Origin: Histoplasma ohiense
Taxonomy: Eukaryota; Ascomycota; Eurotiomycetes; Onygenales; Ajellomycetaceae
DNA length: 64,000 bases
Reading direction: 5' to 3'
NCBI GenBank assembly: GCA_017607445.1
Contig: JAEVHH010000003.1
Location: forward strand, 1,364,001 to 1,428,000
Numbering within the stretch: position 1 is the stretch's first letter; each line of letters begins with the position of its first letter. A program made the position numbers and the translations under genes. Positions 47,276 through 60,100 of the stretch are shown here, piece by piece. Below the pieces are notes generated by a model. The model searched no databases, was not told the origin of the DNA, and worked only from the letters and a program-made list of their open reading frames with translations.

Positions 47276-49559
47276 ATTTAGGACCAGTGGTTTTATGAGT
47301 GGGAGGCGATAATTATTTTGTTGCAATATATCCAATTTATTGGCTCATGGATCAAGCCCCCCTTTTTTTTTTCTTGAATGTGTACTTACAGTACAGTACA
47401 TGGCTTATTGGCATGGCGTTCTAGGGAAGTGGAAACGGACTTTCTACCTAGTCAGTGTCCCTTGAAACAGCGCAAGGGGATATCATTAGCCACATTTTGT
47501 TTCGATTCATTTCTAGTTTTGACATGTGGCAATTACAATGGATGAAACTTCCATGGTTGTTTGTTTTGAGATTTATGAGTTGCCCCTGATGTGCTTTGCT
47601 GGCTCCGGAAATATTCGACGGTCTCGATCGAACAAGGAAGTATTTAAATGTCATACTACGCCCTGTCGATTTTGAGAATAACTGATCAGGATTTCTTCCT
47701 TACGCGCCGTCCAAGACACAATCCGAGTTTCATAATAGATGCGAGGAACATCAGAACCGGCCTTGCCCTGTTTCCGTTTCCCATCAGTCAAACACAGGAC
47801 AACCCTAATAATAACACATAATGCAACCACGTCGTAGCCCACAGCATAGTCCGCCCGGGCTCTTGGTGTTTCACGATCTACTGCGTAGACCATGTTTTGT
47901 CGTCGTCAAAAGGGGTCGAAAATCCAACGGGGCCCCAGTACTCCCTACATACGACAAAGATTTGACAACGATTTGATACAATTGACGCCTTAGTTCATCA
48001 AGATCTAAAGACAATTTTAACTGGGGCCCTCGTTCTTCAGGGGCGGGCAGACAATACGGAATGGCGCTGTTAACTATTGCCGACTCCGAAGAGCAAAGGG
48101 CATTCCAGTAACTTTTTTAACAACTGTGTTTATATATTTGGCAAAGAAAGGCGTATCCGGGGGCGGTCTCGTCCCAGCGGCATCCCGAACCGCTGGAGGC
48201 TCACATGGATTGCCGGCAAGGACCAGGCACTCAATCATCTCGAACTTCTTGCTGTTGCTAGGTGGTTGTACCCCCAGTGGATGGCTGGAGCATTCTCCCA
48301 CATGATGGCTTGAAGACCAGGTCAGGCCCTTGTCAAGTTTCCGACCACCCCAACCCTCGTCGTCGCACAATTGCCCAGGGGTCTTCGGATGGAACGAGAG
48401 AGAAAGGGATCAGGAACTTGCCCGGACTTAGATTGAAATACTCGAAAAATGTTAGCAGAATGTGTCCCAAATGATACCGACATGGATTTCCGGCGCCGAG
48501 TGCGTTTGCTCATGACGGGACCTAACCTTTAACCAGAGAAGCAGCTTCTGAGGGAAGACGACGATGAAGAACAAACCTCATCATGCTGCAAAACGCGAGT
48601 AGCAAAATTGTCGCTAGAGATTCCGCGTATTCGTCCTCATCGCCATCAGTATGCCACGGGATATCGAACTAGAGTCCTGCTTCACGGCTTCATCAACTGT
48701 GCCACACGACCAATACACAGTGACCTATCTGATAAATCTAGAACTACCAAGCCTGCTCAGTATTGCTCTGCCGGTATATCCAAGATGAAACTACATCCAT
48801 TCCCTGAAGAACAATGGTCCTTCGATAATAATTGCTTGGATTTGTTTTGCGCGTTCAGGGGCCGAACCGCCGAGGCATTCTTACGGGCGCTAGAATATAA
48901 TATCCGATTGTAATAAAAGAAAAATAGGGGTTAGGCGTCCATGCCTAGAAGCAGCGGGAAGGGCCATTATTGCGTTTCAACATGCGGGCTCCCTTTTAAG
49001 CCCGCGAGAATAACAACAAACAGGGGTAGGGTACGGAGGAAACAAGAGCTCTCCTACACCCGCGCCATGGTAGTAGTAGAGGAGACGAACCGATCCAAAC
49101 CTCCAACAGATTGGGCCTTATCTCAGCAAGCTCAGCCGCTTCGCAGGATAATTGTGTTAGGGGGATTGGATTGGGTGATTCGTACCCTCTATACCACCAC
49201 GGTGCTGGTGGTGATTGAGCTCTTTTGCCCTTAAAGGCTTTCTGAATATTCTTCTGCTCATATAATCGAGCATTCCTTTCCTTATAAATACTGCCTATAA
49301 TTATCAAGATATAGATAGACAAGTCAATTTAATTTAATTCATTCATTTTATATTGATATTCAGTACTTGGGACAATATTCGGACGATTAACCATCGGAGC
49401 CTCGGGTGGTTCCTTCTATGGACAATTGCCTGGACCCACATTCGCGGCAATAAGATAATCCGTTCCGTTGTTTACCCACTTGCACAACAGAGTTTTCCAA
49501 TCTGTAACTGAGCAAATACAGCATTGCAGGGAGATTACAATACGATTATTGCCTTTAGA
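47276..49559. other. Gene-poor stretch with unassigned fragments
   Basis: A minus-strand ATG-initiated frame of 80 codons at 47651..47893 and minus-strand frames over 48074..48513 (MSKRTRRRKSMSVSFGTHSA and FEMIECLVLAGNPCEPPAVR) have partly protein-like composition. No motif, intron set or neighbour supports them, so they may be relics. A perfect ACAGTACAGTACA repeat lies near 47388. Confidence 0.4.
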
Positions 49560-52013
49560 ATGGATCCTAAAGTACAAGAATTGTTGGCTGAACTCGAGAG
49601 AGGAAGGGCTGAACTCGAGCGAGAAACACGACGGCGTCAAGACGCGGAAGCTGAGGCGAGACGCGAAAGAAGGCAACGTGAAGAAGAGCAACGACTACGT
49701 GAAGAAGAGCAACGACTACGTGAAGAAGAGCAACGACTACGTGAAGAAGAGCAACGACTACGTGAAGAAGAGCAACGACTACGTGAAGAAGCGGAAGCTC
49801 TAGCTTCAAGGGCAGAGTCATTAACACTGCCTCTCTTTCTACATGCCTGCCATGAATTGTTGGTCGCGATCCAGATTGTGAAAGACCCCACTCAAACAAC
49901 TCAAGGCGTGGTAACAAGACCAACAAATCGGAGGGCTCCATCTCACATCATGTTATGGAAGACATTCGCTGAGGAGCAAATGAAGGTGTGGCACAAGCTC
50001 AATCAGCATTCCCATTTCTTGACAGAAAAGCTCTTCCCCTCCCTACTTCAGCTCGACTACGTCCGCAAACATATCAGCCCAATTTCCTCAGAGTGGGGTC
50101 TTTGGTACTACGAACGGAAAACGGTAGAAAATCAAGTGCGGACCATAATAGACCGAATATATGAGAATGATGAGCTTAAGAGGGCATTCAGCTTGCGCGG
50201 ATCAATTACCTTTGAAAGCCATGCTAACCTTGGGCTTTCAACACGAGCGGCTGACTTGAACCCAGGCGATCAGCAGTCGTCCGTTGAATCCGCGGTCGGG
50301 ACTGAATCAGGTGCCGGAAAGAGAATGGGTGAGAAGAATAAAACAAAAAAAAGGGAGCCCACAATGGTCACAAGAGGACAGGCCGATCAATTCTGCATCT
50401 ATCGCCAAGATGGCAATGAGGACATCCCAGTGCTCGCTATTGAGTACAAGGCACCCCACAAGCTCACTCAGGATGAAATCTTGAGAGGGCTGGCTCAGGA
50501 CATTCATCCTTTCAAAGAAGTAATTGATAAGGACTCAGATGATCCTGATTTCTGCTCAAAGCGGTTAGTTGCTGCTGTCATCACACAGTTGTTCTCCTAT
50601 ATGGTTGCCAGGGGAGTCCGGTATGGCTATGTATGCACTGGAGAAGTCTTTATCTTTCTACACATTCTTGACAATCCATCATCCGTCATGTGTTCCATCT
50701 GTACTCCCGGTCTAGATGTTAAAGAAATCAATGATGACAGTCTCCATTTAACTGCTGTCGCTCAGGTACTAGCATTTACCTTAAGAGCTCTAGTGTCCCC
50801 TCCTGCCTCGCTAGAGTGGCATGATGCTGTCGCGGAACTTGGCATCTGGCCAGTTGAATACTCAGATATCCTGGAGCAAACACCTCCAACTGCTCAGCAG
50901 AAGCATGCCTCACCTCTGTATCACGGCCGACGCCCTTCCAAGCTTCCTCCTTTTCAGATGAAATTACGATCCAGATGCCGGCCACACACAGATATTGTAC
51001 TCCGATCAAGAAGCCATTCCCCCTCGACATCTCCGTCTCCATCTCCATTGCCGCCCGCAAAACGTGGACGAACTGCAAATGCTCAAGCCCGCTCTAACCC
51101 AGTGCAAAAGTCTGATAAGAAAGGGAAATCTGCTGAAGACAGTGATGTGAATTGGATAGACTATACTGCTGAATCACCAAATATCAAAAGCCAACCTTAC
51201 TGTTCCCAGCAGTGCTTACTGGCCCTACGAGATGATGGTCTGCTTGACACCTCCTGCCCGAACTATTTAGCTCATCTTAAGCGACGGATCCAGCCAGCTG
51301 AGTTTCGTGCTCTTATCCGAGAGCAGCTCTCCAAGGACCGTGGACCGGATGCCAACTCTCGCCCTCTCTACAAGAAGGGAAGTTGTGGAGCAGCTTTTAA
51401 AATTCATCTTTTGTCACATGGCTACACTCTATTTGCAAAGGGCGTCGAACGCAGCAATTCACATAAACTCGAACACGAAAATGAAGTATACCACAGGCTT
51501 CATGATATTCAAGGCAACTATGTTCCGGTTTGTCTCGGGATTGTTGTGCTTGATCCAAAATACCCGTATTACTATGATGGGGGAGTTTATACCCATATGC
51601 TCCTTTTGAGCTGGGCGGGAAAGCCCATCTCGGAAATTATGAAGTCAGATAATTCAGCATGCATGATTGAGATGACATCACAGTCTCTTCAAGCAATTCA
51701 CCTTGCAGGGGTACTCCACCGTGATGTCGAGCCACGAAATATTTTATGGAATGAGGACTGCAATCGCCCTATGTTTGTAGATTTTGAACGAGCTGAGATC
51801 CAAAATGCGCTATCTGCTATATCACCGAACCTTGGGCTAAAGAAGAGAAGGCTTGAGAAGAACAGATCTATCTTTTCTAAAGAACTCTCAAAAGCTCGGA
51901 TCAGCTTGGAGCGCTGTAGGGAATTGCTTCATCAGAATGCCACCTCAAGCTTCAAAGTTCAGTCAATAGCACCAGGAAACTCAGTCGGACTCCTTGGTTT
52001 CTCAACAAAGTGA
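49560..52013 (+). CDS. Nuclease-like plus kinase-like protein with heptad coiled coil
   Basis: An intronless 817-residue protein; ATG at 49560 is the first in frame. Parts in order: a charged coiled coil (residues about 1-85) with five exact REEEQRL heptads; a helical region; a region like PD-(D/E)xK nucleases, with ADQFCIY (D276) and VLAIEYKAPH (E295, K297); a linker rich in Ser, Pro and Arg (about 460-530, possible nuclear signal PPAKRGR); and a kinase-like domain with beta-3 Lys in FAKG (K627), catalytic loop HRDVEPRN (H720-D722) and DFE (741-743) in place of DFG. Nuclease-like and kinase-like pairings are known among Crinkler-type eukaryotic effectors and fungal FunK1-like families; the resemblance is by eye. 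The usual Lys two residues after the catalytic Asp is Glu. Possible roles are genome conflict or effector, both inference. It sits alone between gene-poor stretches, as accessory genes often do. A GTGAGG overlaps the stop, so a longer spliced C-terminus is possible. Confidence 0.8.
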   Translation: MDPKVQELLAELERGRAELERETRRRQDAEAEARRERRQREEEQRLREEEQRLREEEQRLREEEQRLREEEQRLREEAEALASRAESLTLPLFLHACHELLVAIQIVKDPTQTTQGVVTRPTNRRAPSHIMLWKTFAEEQMKVWHKLNQHSHFLTEKLFPSLLQLDYVRKHISPISSEWGLWYYERKTVENQVRTIIDRIYENDELKRAFSLRGSITFESHANLGLSTRAADLNPGDQQSSVESAVGTESGAGKRMGEKNKTKKREPTMVTRGQADQFCIYRQDGNEDIPVLAIEYKAPHKLTQDEILRGLAQDIHPFKEVIDKDSDDPDFCSKRLVAAVITQLFSYMVARGVRYGYVCTGEVFIFLHILDNPSSVMCSICTPGLDVKEINDDSLHLTAVAQVLAFTLRALVSPPASLEWHDAVAELGIWPVEYSDILEQTPPTAQQKHASPLYHGRRPSKLPPFQMKLRSRCRPHTDIVLRSRSHSPSTSPSPSPLPPAKRGRTANAQARSNPVQKSDKKGKSAEDSDVNWIDYTAESPNIKSQPYCSQQCLLALRDDGLLDTSCPNYLAHLKRRIQPAEFRALIREQLSKDRGPDANSRPLYKKGSCGAAFKIHLLSHGYTLFAKGVERSNSHKLEHENEVYHRLHDIQGNYVPVCLGIVVLDPKYPYYYDGGVYTHMLLLSWAGKPISEIMKSDNSACMIEMTSQSLQAIHLAGVLHRDVEPRNILWNEDCNRPMFVDFERAEIQNALSAISPNLGLKKRRLEKNRSIFSKELSKARISLERCRELLHQNATSSFKVQSIAPGNSVGLLGFSTK
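49677..49781 (+). repeat. 21-bp coding minisatellite (five units)
   Basis: Five copies of CGTGAAGAAGAGCAACGACTA-type units, each exactly one coiled-coil heptad REEEQRL, with a sixth partial unit. Copies look identical at the DNA level, so the array is recent or kept uniform. Confidence 0.95.
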
Positions 52014-54177
52014 GGACATCTATGTGGTCCGCATTTGGGTCTCACTATACACTCCGTCATTCCCGAACTACATTCGTTTTTCACTTTCACAGCATTACTT
52101 GTATCAACCAATTATGGATGACATGCGGGAAATGGATGCGCTGGCAGCTGGGCGAGGCAATGTGAGAGCTTTTGGTATTCGGTAGTCACCTGGAGTTAAA
52201 GAATATTTTTATCCTTGCTGGAGAACTTGTTTCTGAGTGTGCTGACTTTGTATTGAGGCTGAGCTGGGGAATGGATCAAAAGATGTTGTTGGTTGTTTGT
52301 TGTGTCTTGGGGTCACCGGTGTGGAGAGGTTAGGAGGCGACAAAGAAGGTGGATAAAAGCAGAAAGAAGGATAGAGTAAAAGAGAGTGAGATAAGAAGAG
52401 GATTGCTTATTTTTAACTTAAATACTAGAATGAAAAGCAGCCTTCAAGAACCTTTCTGATGATCTTAACAATGTATGACTTCTGCTCACTGCTGTCGAAG
52501 CTCCAGGATTTTAGTAAGTCAATCAAATTCATATCTTGGAAGATATTCATTTCAATAGAGCTAGAAAGTTATGTTTTGTCGGAGTCTTTCCCATCACAAC
52601 CCAATGTTCTCTTTTCAGAGGAAAGACAAAAAGTATTTCGGGTCGTTCAGTTCGTACCTCTTGAGGGAATGTGTGATAGTTGTTTGCAGGGTCGATAATT
52701 GTGTATAACACGGAGGGAACTGTAGTGTCATATCCAGTATTCTTCAGGCCCTGAACTCTAGCTGTTGGCGCGTGAAAGTTTCGATGTCCGTATAGACACT
52801 TTTACGCTATTAGACATGGTCGAATGTAAGAGTCTTCATTGATAGACCTACCCTACCATAGCGAGTTCAATGAAAGCAAGTGCGTATTTCGAATATCGGC
52901 CATTAGATGGCGATAAGAAAATGAGATCAACAAAAGTGAACAGAAAACCTCAGTCAGTCACGGCCCCATACAGATTAGATATTTCAATAGCGGATCTCAG
53001 TCTGTGCATGATTTTAGAGTAACTTGACAGTAGAGGGAGGTGAAACGTATTGAGAAAGAAGAACAGTGGACATGTCAGTGATCACCATGTTGAAAACAGC
53101 TTCAGCTATGGCACAGCTGAGCCAGGTGATACTAATGATGGAAGTCAGAGGGAAGAAGGGATGGCAATGACACACATCAGACAGGGCAGTTACAAGAAAA
53201 GAAAGGAAAAATAGACACAATGAAGAGAAGATGTTCAAGCAGCAGAAGGAGGGGGTTTATATAGTAAGGTGGCGCCGCTAAACCATCCCTATGGTACGGT
53301 ATATATCTAGATAACTCGATGCTTTCGAACTTTGCATCTTCAAAGCCGCAAGAGGTAGGGTGTTGAGAGATAGGGAAGTGGATGCTTGCTTCGTTCAATC
53401 TATGACGATTGATCCATCGTCGCGGAAATTATATTTGAACAAGGAAAACAGTAACTTACACAATTGAAGGGGAGGATAATTAAATACACCCGGCCAAGAG
53501 CGGCTAATTTTTATAGCTGGTTATCATACCGTGAGGTTTCGCTTCGGAGGACTAACCGTCTGCAGCATCTTTAATTTCCATTTCTCTGCAAAGGAAATAA
53601 CAAGGTTAATTCTGACGGGTGACCGAATCATGTTCCTTTTCTCCTATACGAAGACGCTGGGGTTGTTGGACCTGAGCAACAGAGCCAACCGAATCTCCAA
53701 GCGCCCAGATCGCTCTCCGTTGCGACTGCATGGCTGGCGACTTTTCTTCACGAAGGTTGGTTCATAGGCTGTCGACCTGTCAGGAGTCGACGTGTTCTCT
53801 GCATGCACAGGAGTTGCTTCGACTCCCCCGCACCACTGTCAACGAATTGGCGTTGATCTACGACTTTCGATCTCACCACTGGAAACATGGGACCTTCATG
53901 GGACCTTCATGTTTACCGACCCAATTGGCCGAATCACAAATTAGCTGCAGACCAGGTGTGCATATCACCCCTAAGCAGGACAGTCCAGGATGGGAGGTCC
54001 TTGCATGATAATTGACAGTCTAAGAAACCCTTGCGCTTCCATCGATAAGCCCTATTGGGGGTACCGCTCTATATATATACCATGGCACTGATTATAAGTG
54101 AACAATGTCCCTCTCAGGCTCCGGCCTTCCGGACTTAATTCTTTCACAGACCCAGCTGTCATGAAAGTGTCGTCGTA
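52014..54177. other. Gene-poor stretch, no gene seen
   Basis: About 2.2 kb. A minus-strand hydrophobic frame at 53014..53238 follows a TATATAAA at 53256..53263 but has no ATG at its start. A 12-bp tandem duplication (GGGACCTTCATG) lies near 53889..53912. Nothing else supported. Confidence 0.55.
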
Positions 54178-55595
54178 ATGACAGCAGACTCGATGGAGCA
54201 AGTGGGCTCGGGTCTCAAGCAATGGTTCTCTTGCTTGACATATATCTGGCATCGGCGCGATGGGCAGGCCCATGAGCGCCCTGATCATGATATGGGTACG
54301 TGGGATTGTGTGTCGCGCGCTTGTTGAATAACAATCATCCCCAACTCAAGGCTCAGTTACTAACACCACTTACTGCAGGAGTCCCGCGAGAAATGAAACT
54401 CTGCCATGATCAACCTCATCTCGTCCCACCTATGAAGCTGGTCTTTTATGATGACCTACCAGGCCCGAGTGCCTCTCGTTCGTCAAGCATATCCCATTGG
54501 GTTTCTGAGGGCAGGACCCTCGCATCCAGAGCAACTGATCGAATATCTACCCGAAGAAAAAGCAACAAGCGCTTCTCCCACACCCCTACAATCAGCAACC
54601 CTTCGGACTTTAGAAGGCTTCGCCCTCCCGTATCCCGTCTTGAGCCCTTCCGTCCCCTCGAGCTCAGCATCTATCAACCAGGGAATCGACTGTCAGATTT
54701 ACCGGAGTTCGACTTATTCGATATAGACAACTTTAACAAATTCAATCCATTACGCCCCAAGCCCCCTGCGAAGGTATTCTCTCCGGAAGATAGCTCTGCC
54801 ATTCATGGCCCTTCCGTATCGTCGTTTGAGGTCCGTCGAAAGCCAGTGGGTTCCATATCTCGCCGGGCCCTGTCAGTCAGTGACCGCATTGAAGTACACG
54901 ACCATCGACTGCAACCTCAACCTCCTAGGCCTAGCCTCGACCCGGCCCCACGAATTTCAGTTGACAAAATTAAGATTCGGAGCAATACCCACGCTGCACA
55001 TACCCGAACAATGAGCAACCCGCAAAATCGCGACAACAGTCCTGTAATTGATCATCAGAAAGAGCCACATGTCATAAGTAGTTCGAAAGATATATACGAT
55101 TTTTCATTCCCTTCCCCACCCTCCAATACCACCAGAATGGCATCACAAACAGGTTTCATCCCGCTCAACGACCAACCGATAAAAGTTGTGGACCTAAAAT
55201 CCTCCCGCTCCAACAAAGTCACTCAATGGCTCTTCCCCAAACCTCCATCTTTTACTCCAGATCCAACACTCCAGGCCGCCTCCACCCAGTGGACCTCACG
55301 CCCTCAGCATCCAAACCACCCAACAATCCACTCCCACACCATAAGCGGCTCGACAACATCATCATCAGCAAACAACTCGTCCATCACGGCTTGCTCTGGA
55401 AAGACTTCGTCGCTCTCCAGCCATCCCCCGCCATCTATTTCAGAGTCCGTAGACAAGGAGCTTGAGTCGACTGGAACAGAGACAGCATTCAACATGCCTC
55501 ACGGTAACAAGATGTTTGCTTCACGCCTTGAAGAACCCTTCGACACAGTCTACGAAGCTGAACCACTACCATGCTCATCAACATTACTAACATAA
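54178..55595 (+). CDS. Unrecognised Ser/Pro-rich fungal protein
   Basis: A 444-residue protein of unknown function. Exons 54178..54295 and 54379..55595; intron 54296..54378 has a strong GTACGT donor and a CAG acceptor, and its phase joins MG to VPREMKLCHDQP. The start ATG gives MTADSMEQVGSGLKQWFSCL; the ATG just upstream (54161) ends after six codons. The protein is rich in Ser, Pro and Arg, with repeated basic-Ser sites (RRKSNKRFSH, RRALSVSDR) that look like kinase targets, and an ordered-looking middle segment LPEFDLFDIDNFNKFNPLRP. No domain, signal peptide or membrane segment is seen. Coding status rests on the long frame, clean intron and codon-like composition. It may be a conserved regulator of disordered type; no function is proposed. 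Confidence 0.72.
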
Positions 55596-57143
55596 TAATG
55601 ATGACAAGTTCCTTATCGATTCGGAAACTACGAGTCCAGCTGATTTTAAATTTCCTTTTTTTCGGGTTCACGTCAAGGGTGTTTCCTACCCATATCTATG
55701 CCGAAACGCCATCCAACCCTGGAATTACCAACAGCCACCCCTCGAAAGGAAAGGTTAACAATGCCTTTTTGCTTACGCGAGACTTATGCTTATTACGAAT
55801 CACATTATCTACATCCCTCCCTAAATATCGTACAATTTCCCTTTCTGCTGCCTTCTTTTCCTCCCTCATTACTTTTATATTTTTCATTCCAAAACTATAC
55901 ACTCCTCTACCCCTCCCCAGTTCCTTTTCTATTGTGCCGGGTTTCGACTACAGCCAATGTCCGAATTTTTGTTCTAAAGCCACCTTCCCTTAGTTACTAC
56001 AATTTCCTGTTCTAATTAACATCTTTTTCCCCACGCGCATTATATTTTCGAGGGAGTAGGTTAGCGATACCCCCGTTCTTTTTAGTATTTGGCCCTGGAC
56101 GGATCAAAAGTTGTTGCGGACCTTAACTTCGGCCACGAGCTCAAGCTCTGAAGGGTGATGGTTTGCCTTTTTCTTCCTAACAGCTTGTTAGCTATTTCTT
56201 TTTTAGCCTTTCTGTCTTCCTTACTTCTATTCAATGAGGTGCGCAATCTATGACTCCGCCTCTTTGAAAACTGGCTACCTAGCTACTTTTACCCATATAC
56301 CCTTTGATACCCTGTCCTCCCGATCACAAAATTACGACCATCTGCATGACTCCGTTTCTGATATCTGCCTGCGCAGTACCGAGAGTCCGACGACCAATCA
56401 GTATTGGAGGAGGCAGACGCGCTAGCGCGGTCCAATTTTCAGGATACAGGCGCAAGAGTATTTATTAAGGATTTGTGCATAATCCCAAGCCATTCACCAT
56501 TGATGATATCGTCCATTCGTAAATAAAATTACCCGGTTATAGTTTATAAAATTTGATTTTTAAGCCTCCATTTTTCCGTATATAATAATGATACAGCATC
56601 GCGCCTCAGTAAGCTTTCGCTGAGTTCCCAAAGGAAAAAATAGGGACTGTAGAATACAGAGCGACACACAAAACAAGAACAAGGAAATAGCCCCAGGAGC
56701 ACATGAAGGAGTCTCGATGGGTATCTTACATAGGAAAGAGGCGGGGGGGCAAGGGTGCAAAAAAATCAGTGGAAAATACAATCGTAATAGTTGGTAAAGG
56801 GGGCATGCTGCACGTACAAACGTTGAGCAGAGTTGCACCTAGAATTTATAATGGCCATGAAAGGTGCGAGGAAAGAAAGAGTCTTGCTTTAGGTGGTGGA
56901 CTAGATCCCCATGTATAATAAGTTAAACAATGAAATATAACCAATGTGGGCATATGGGAATGTCCATATTTTTATTATCAGCGGCCAAAAATGAAGAAAA
57001 ATGCAGACGCAGCATTTCAGTGTCTAATCTGAAAGAGGATCTTGCGACGAGGGTATGAGCAACTGGTGACAGAGGAAATAAACATTGAATGTCCTTCAAG
57101 AACGGGTTGGGTAAACTTGACGAGAAAAGGGATATCTTTTCTG
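55596..57143. other. Intergenic between convergent genes
   Basis: 3' regions of the unknown gene (+) and of the dynactin gene (-), rich in pyrimidine tracts. Open frames are low complexity. No gene is supported. Confidence 0.6.
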
Positions 57144-60100
57144 CTAATGATTGACAATTTTTACCTCACCAGGCTCACAATATTCAGACTCATCATGAGA
57201 ATCGTCATCTCCCTGCATCCCCAGGATTTTCCATGCACGGTCCATGACTCCTCTGCCTTTGGTAGGAAGGGTCTGGCATCCAGCATCGTTTAACACCATC
57301 GCCTCGCGAGACTCAGAAGAGACCTTGGCCAGTGAAATTTCGGCAGGAACCTCTGCTGTATCCAGGTGATACGAGGTTTTCTTAATGCTTTTATGCTCTT
57401 TCCGCGCCCTTAGGCGCTCACGCCGCGCGACATCGTCTTTCCATTGAGCCCATTGCTCGTACTCTTCCCTTTGCCGTAGAACTTGGTACCTGGTTGTGGA
57501 CTTAATCGGCCGCCACGACAGGCGGCTTGCTTCATCTGGGGGAAGTGTGGACCTGAGATCGACGAATTTGGATTCTTTCGTGAGCTTCAGTAAATGCGTG
57601 AGAACATCCTGGCATTCAGAAGCAGCATTATATTCCGCTCGCTTGTCTTCGGGAGCGATCTTGGGCCGAACAAGGGGAGTATCCAGCCAAGAGCGCAGGT
57701 GGTTTGTACGTTGTACAGAATAGGGGTCCATAAAGTTCGCACGACGGTTGTCTTCGCGGAGGAAGCGTACTGCGGATTGCAAGCTCGCTACCTCTGCACG
57801 CAGGGCTTCATTTTCTTTCATCACGGCGGAAGATGCAGCTGCGTCGATAGACATGACGCCATCTGCACCAAGAACGACACCAGTGGATCCCGATGCTCGC
57901 TTCAACTTTTCTAGTCGAGCTCTATAATCATCTCGTTCACGCTCCATGTTTTGTAGGTCGGCTGACTGTTTCTCTACAATGCCAATTAATTCCTGTTCCT
58001 TCTCTTGCAATGCTTCAAATTTAGACCCAAGCTCCTTAACCAAGGCTGCTTTCTTCCCAGCATCACGCATTCTCGATTCAAGAAGCTCGATTTTAATTGT
58101 CTGCTCCTCGAAAGCTTTGTCTTTGACGCCGAGTGCAGTAGATGTCTCATGAACTTCGTTCTTTAAACGTCGAATCTCTTCATCTGCATCTGGAGAAATC
58201 ACCTTGTTCGACTTAAGTTCATTCGCCCGTAGGGTCCAAGGGGCTGGATGGCGTTCAAACTCAACAGTCTGGGTCAGATCGGACGAAGCATTAGAAGCCT
58301 CCTCGAGATATGATCCCAAAATGCGAAGTTTATTGGCAGCTATGGACAGAGCGTTGTTATCATCCGATTCAGCCACAACAGAGGACGGTTGTAGAAGAGA
58401 CATGACAGTCTGTGACATATTGGAAGTAATTTCGGCATATGTGACTGGCTCTGTTCGCCCTTCCTCCTCCGTCAGTAACGCTATGTTTTCCCCGAGCTGC
58501 CTGGCGAGTTCCGAGAGTTCCTTAGCTGCCTCCTCGCATTTCTCAAAAGGATCCGCGCAGTTTTCAGTCAATGCAAGGCACCTTGATTTCAAATCATCCA
58601 AATACCGGGTAATTTTTCCTGCAATTATTTTTCCGGTCCGGGTTTGGTTGCCCAGCGCATCGATTTTTTGATATAGTAACAGCCCTTCCTCGTCATCATC
58701 ACTTGGAGGTGGTAGCCTAGCCTGTAATGTCGATCTTAGTTGGGAAAATGATAGTGCAGCATAGTCCAGATAGGTCTGTGTCATTACTGAACGCATGTAA
58801 ATTCTATCAGCATGCGACTCCAGGTTAGGTGGAATGAGGGCTTCAGCTAAATGTGAAAGTAGCGCGATCGATCGCTGGAGCTCAATCGCACATTTCTTTT
58901 CATCAAGCTCATTTTTCTTCAGTCCTTCAATCCGGGAATTGAGAATGCGTTCCACTGGTTCAAGTTCGTACACAGCACCTTCAAAAGCAGAGAATTCTTC
59001 GGTGGAGCAGCCATTAATGAAATTGATAAATCTGTCGCAAAGAGAGGCTATCCATGTTAACTTCTCGAGAACTTCATATGCTGTAAACACGTCTTGTCCG
59101 GCGGATGGAGACGTGGGATCGGATATCCGTTCCCGTACAGTGGTAGCCATAAGGGATGCTTTGAAGCTAACTCTTTTAAAACGTAATAGAGCAAGAATTG
59201 GATTTCGTTCGCTCTCGAAATATTCAGGCAGGTAAAGTTTCATAATCTCCAAATGCTGTGCCGATTCCTCTGCTGCCATACGACCTAGCTCCACTTCTAT
59301 TGTTTTCGTTTGAGCTTTCGAAACAGATGCTTGTAATTTCATGTTTAGGTCCATCATCGCCCTCGAACGTGCAGTGAGCTCAGTTGACTCCGTTTCTGTC
59401 AGCTGCTGTGAGACTCGCATGTCCTCGAGGTCGTTCTGTAAATTTGAGACTAGCTCTCGGAATTTGGACAAGGTATACTCTAGATCCTCAATTACCTCAT
59501 CCTGTTGAGCCATTCTTCGTGCCTGTTCAAGATAGACAGTCTCCCTGAAATCCATTTCCTCTTGTAATTGCTTTTCCGTCTCCATATGATTAATTTCCAG
59601 TTCGTCATTTATTTCCTTGAGGCTCTCAAGGTCTTCAATCACCGCTTTCAACTCATTCACTTGCTCCTGATACTGCATATTTTTCTCAGCCAGCTCCTCA
59701 ATCATGTCCTCAGCGCCGAGAGCTTCAACTTGTTGTTTGAGATCCTCCATATTTGCTTCAGTAATAAGAAGTTGTTCCTTTGCTATCTCATAATTAGCCT
59801 TAATAGCAGCAAAATCCTCCAACTCCTCTTCCAATTCTTTGATCTGATTCCGTAAGTCAGTCTCTTGCTGTTGCGTCATATCGCGAAGACGAATGAGGGC
59901 CTCACGAAGCCTCTCGTTTGTTCGTTCCATCTGGAGCCAGCCTTGACTCGACTTTTCTTCAGGGCTCATCACTTGGCCTAGTTCCTGATTCTCTTCCCTC
60001 AACACTTCAACTTCTAGTTCTAGCTCCTCCGATTTCTCCTTTAGGGCTTCAAACTCGGCCTTGATGGCCTCACACATCTCCTCTGCCATTTCCCTATCAA

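Noticed and set aside
48074..48513. Minus-strand frames resembling pieces of a larger protein
   Set aside because: Frames do not join through splice sites and no motif is recognised; may be a relic but not supportable.
53014..53238. Hydrophobic minus-strand frame with an upstream TATATAAA, like a small secreted protein
   Set aside because: The frame has no ATG at its start, no conserved cysteine pattern, and no splice partner.
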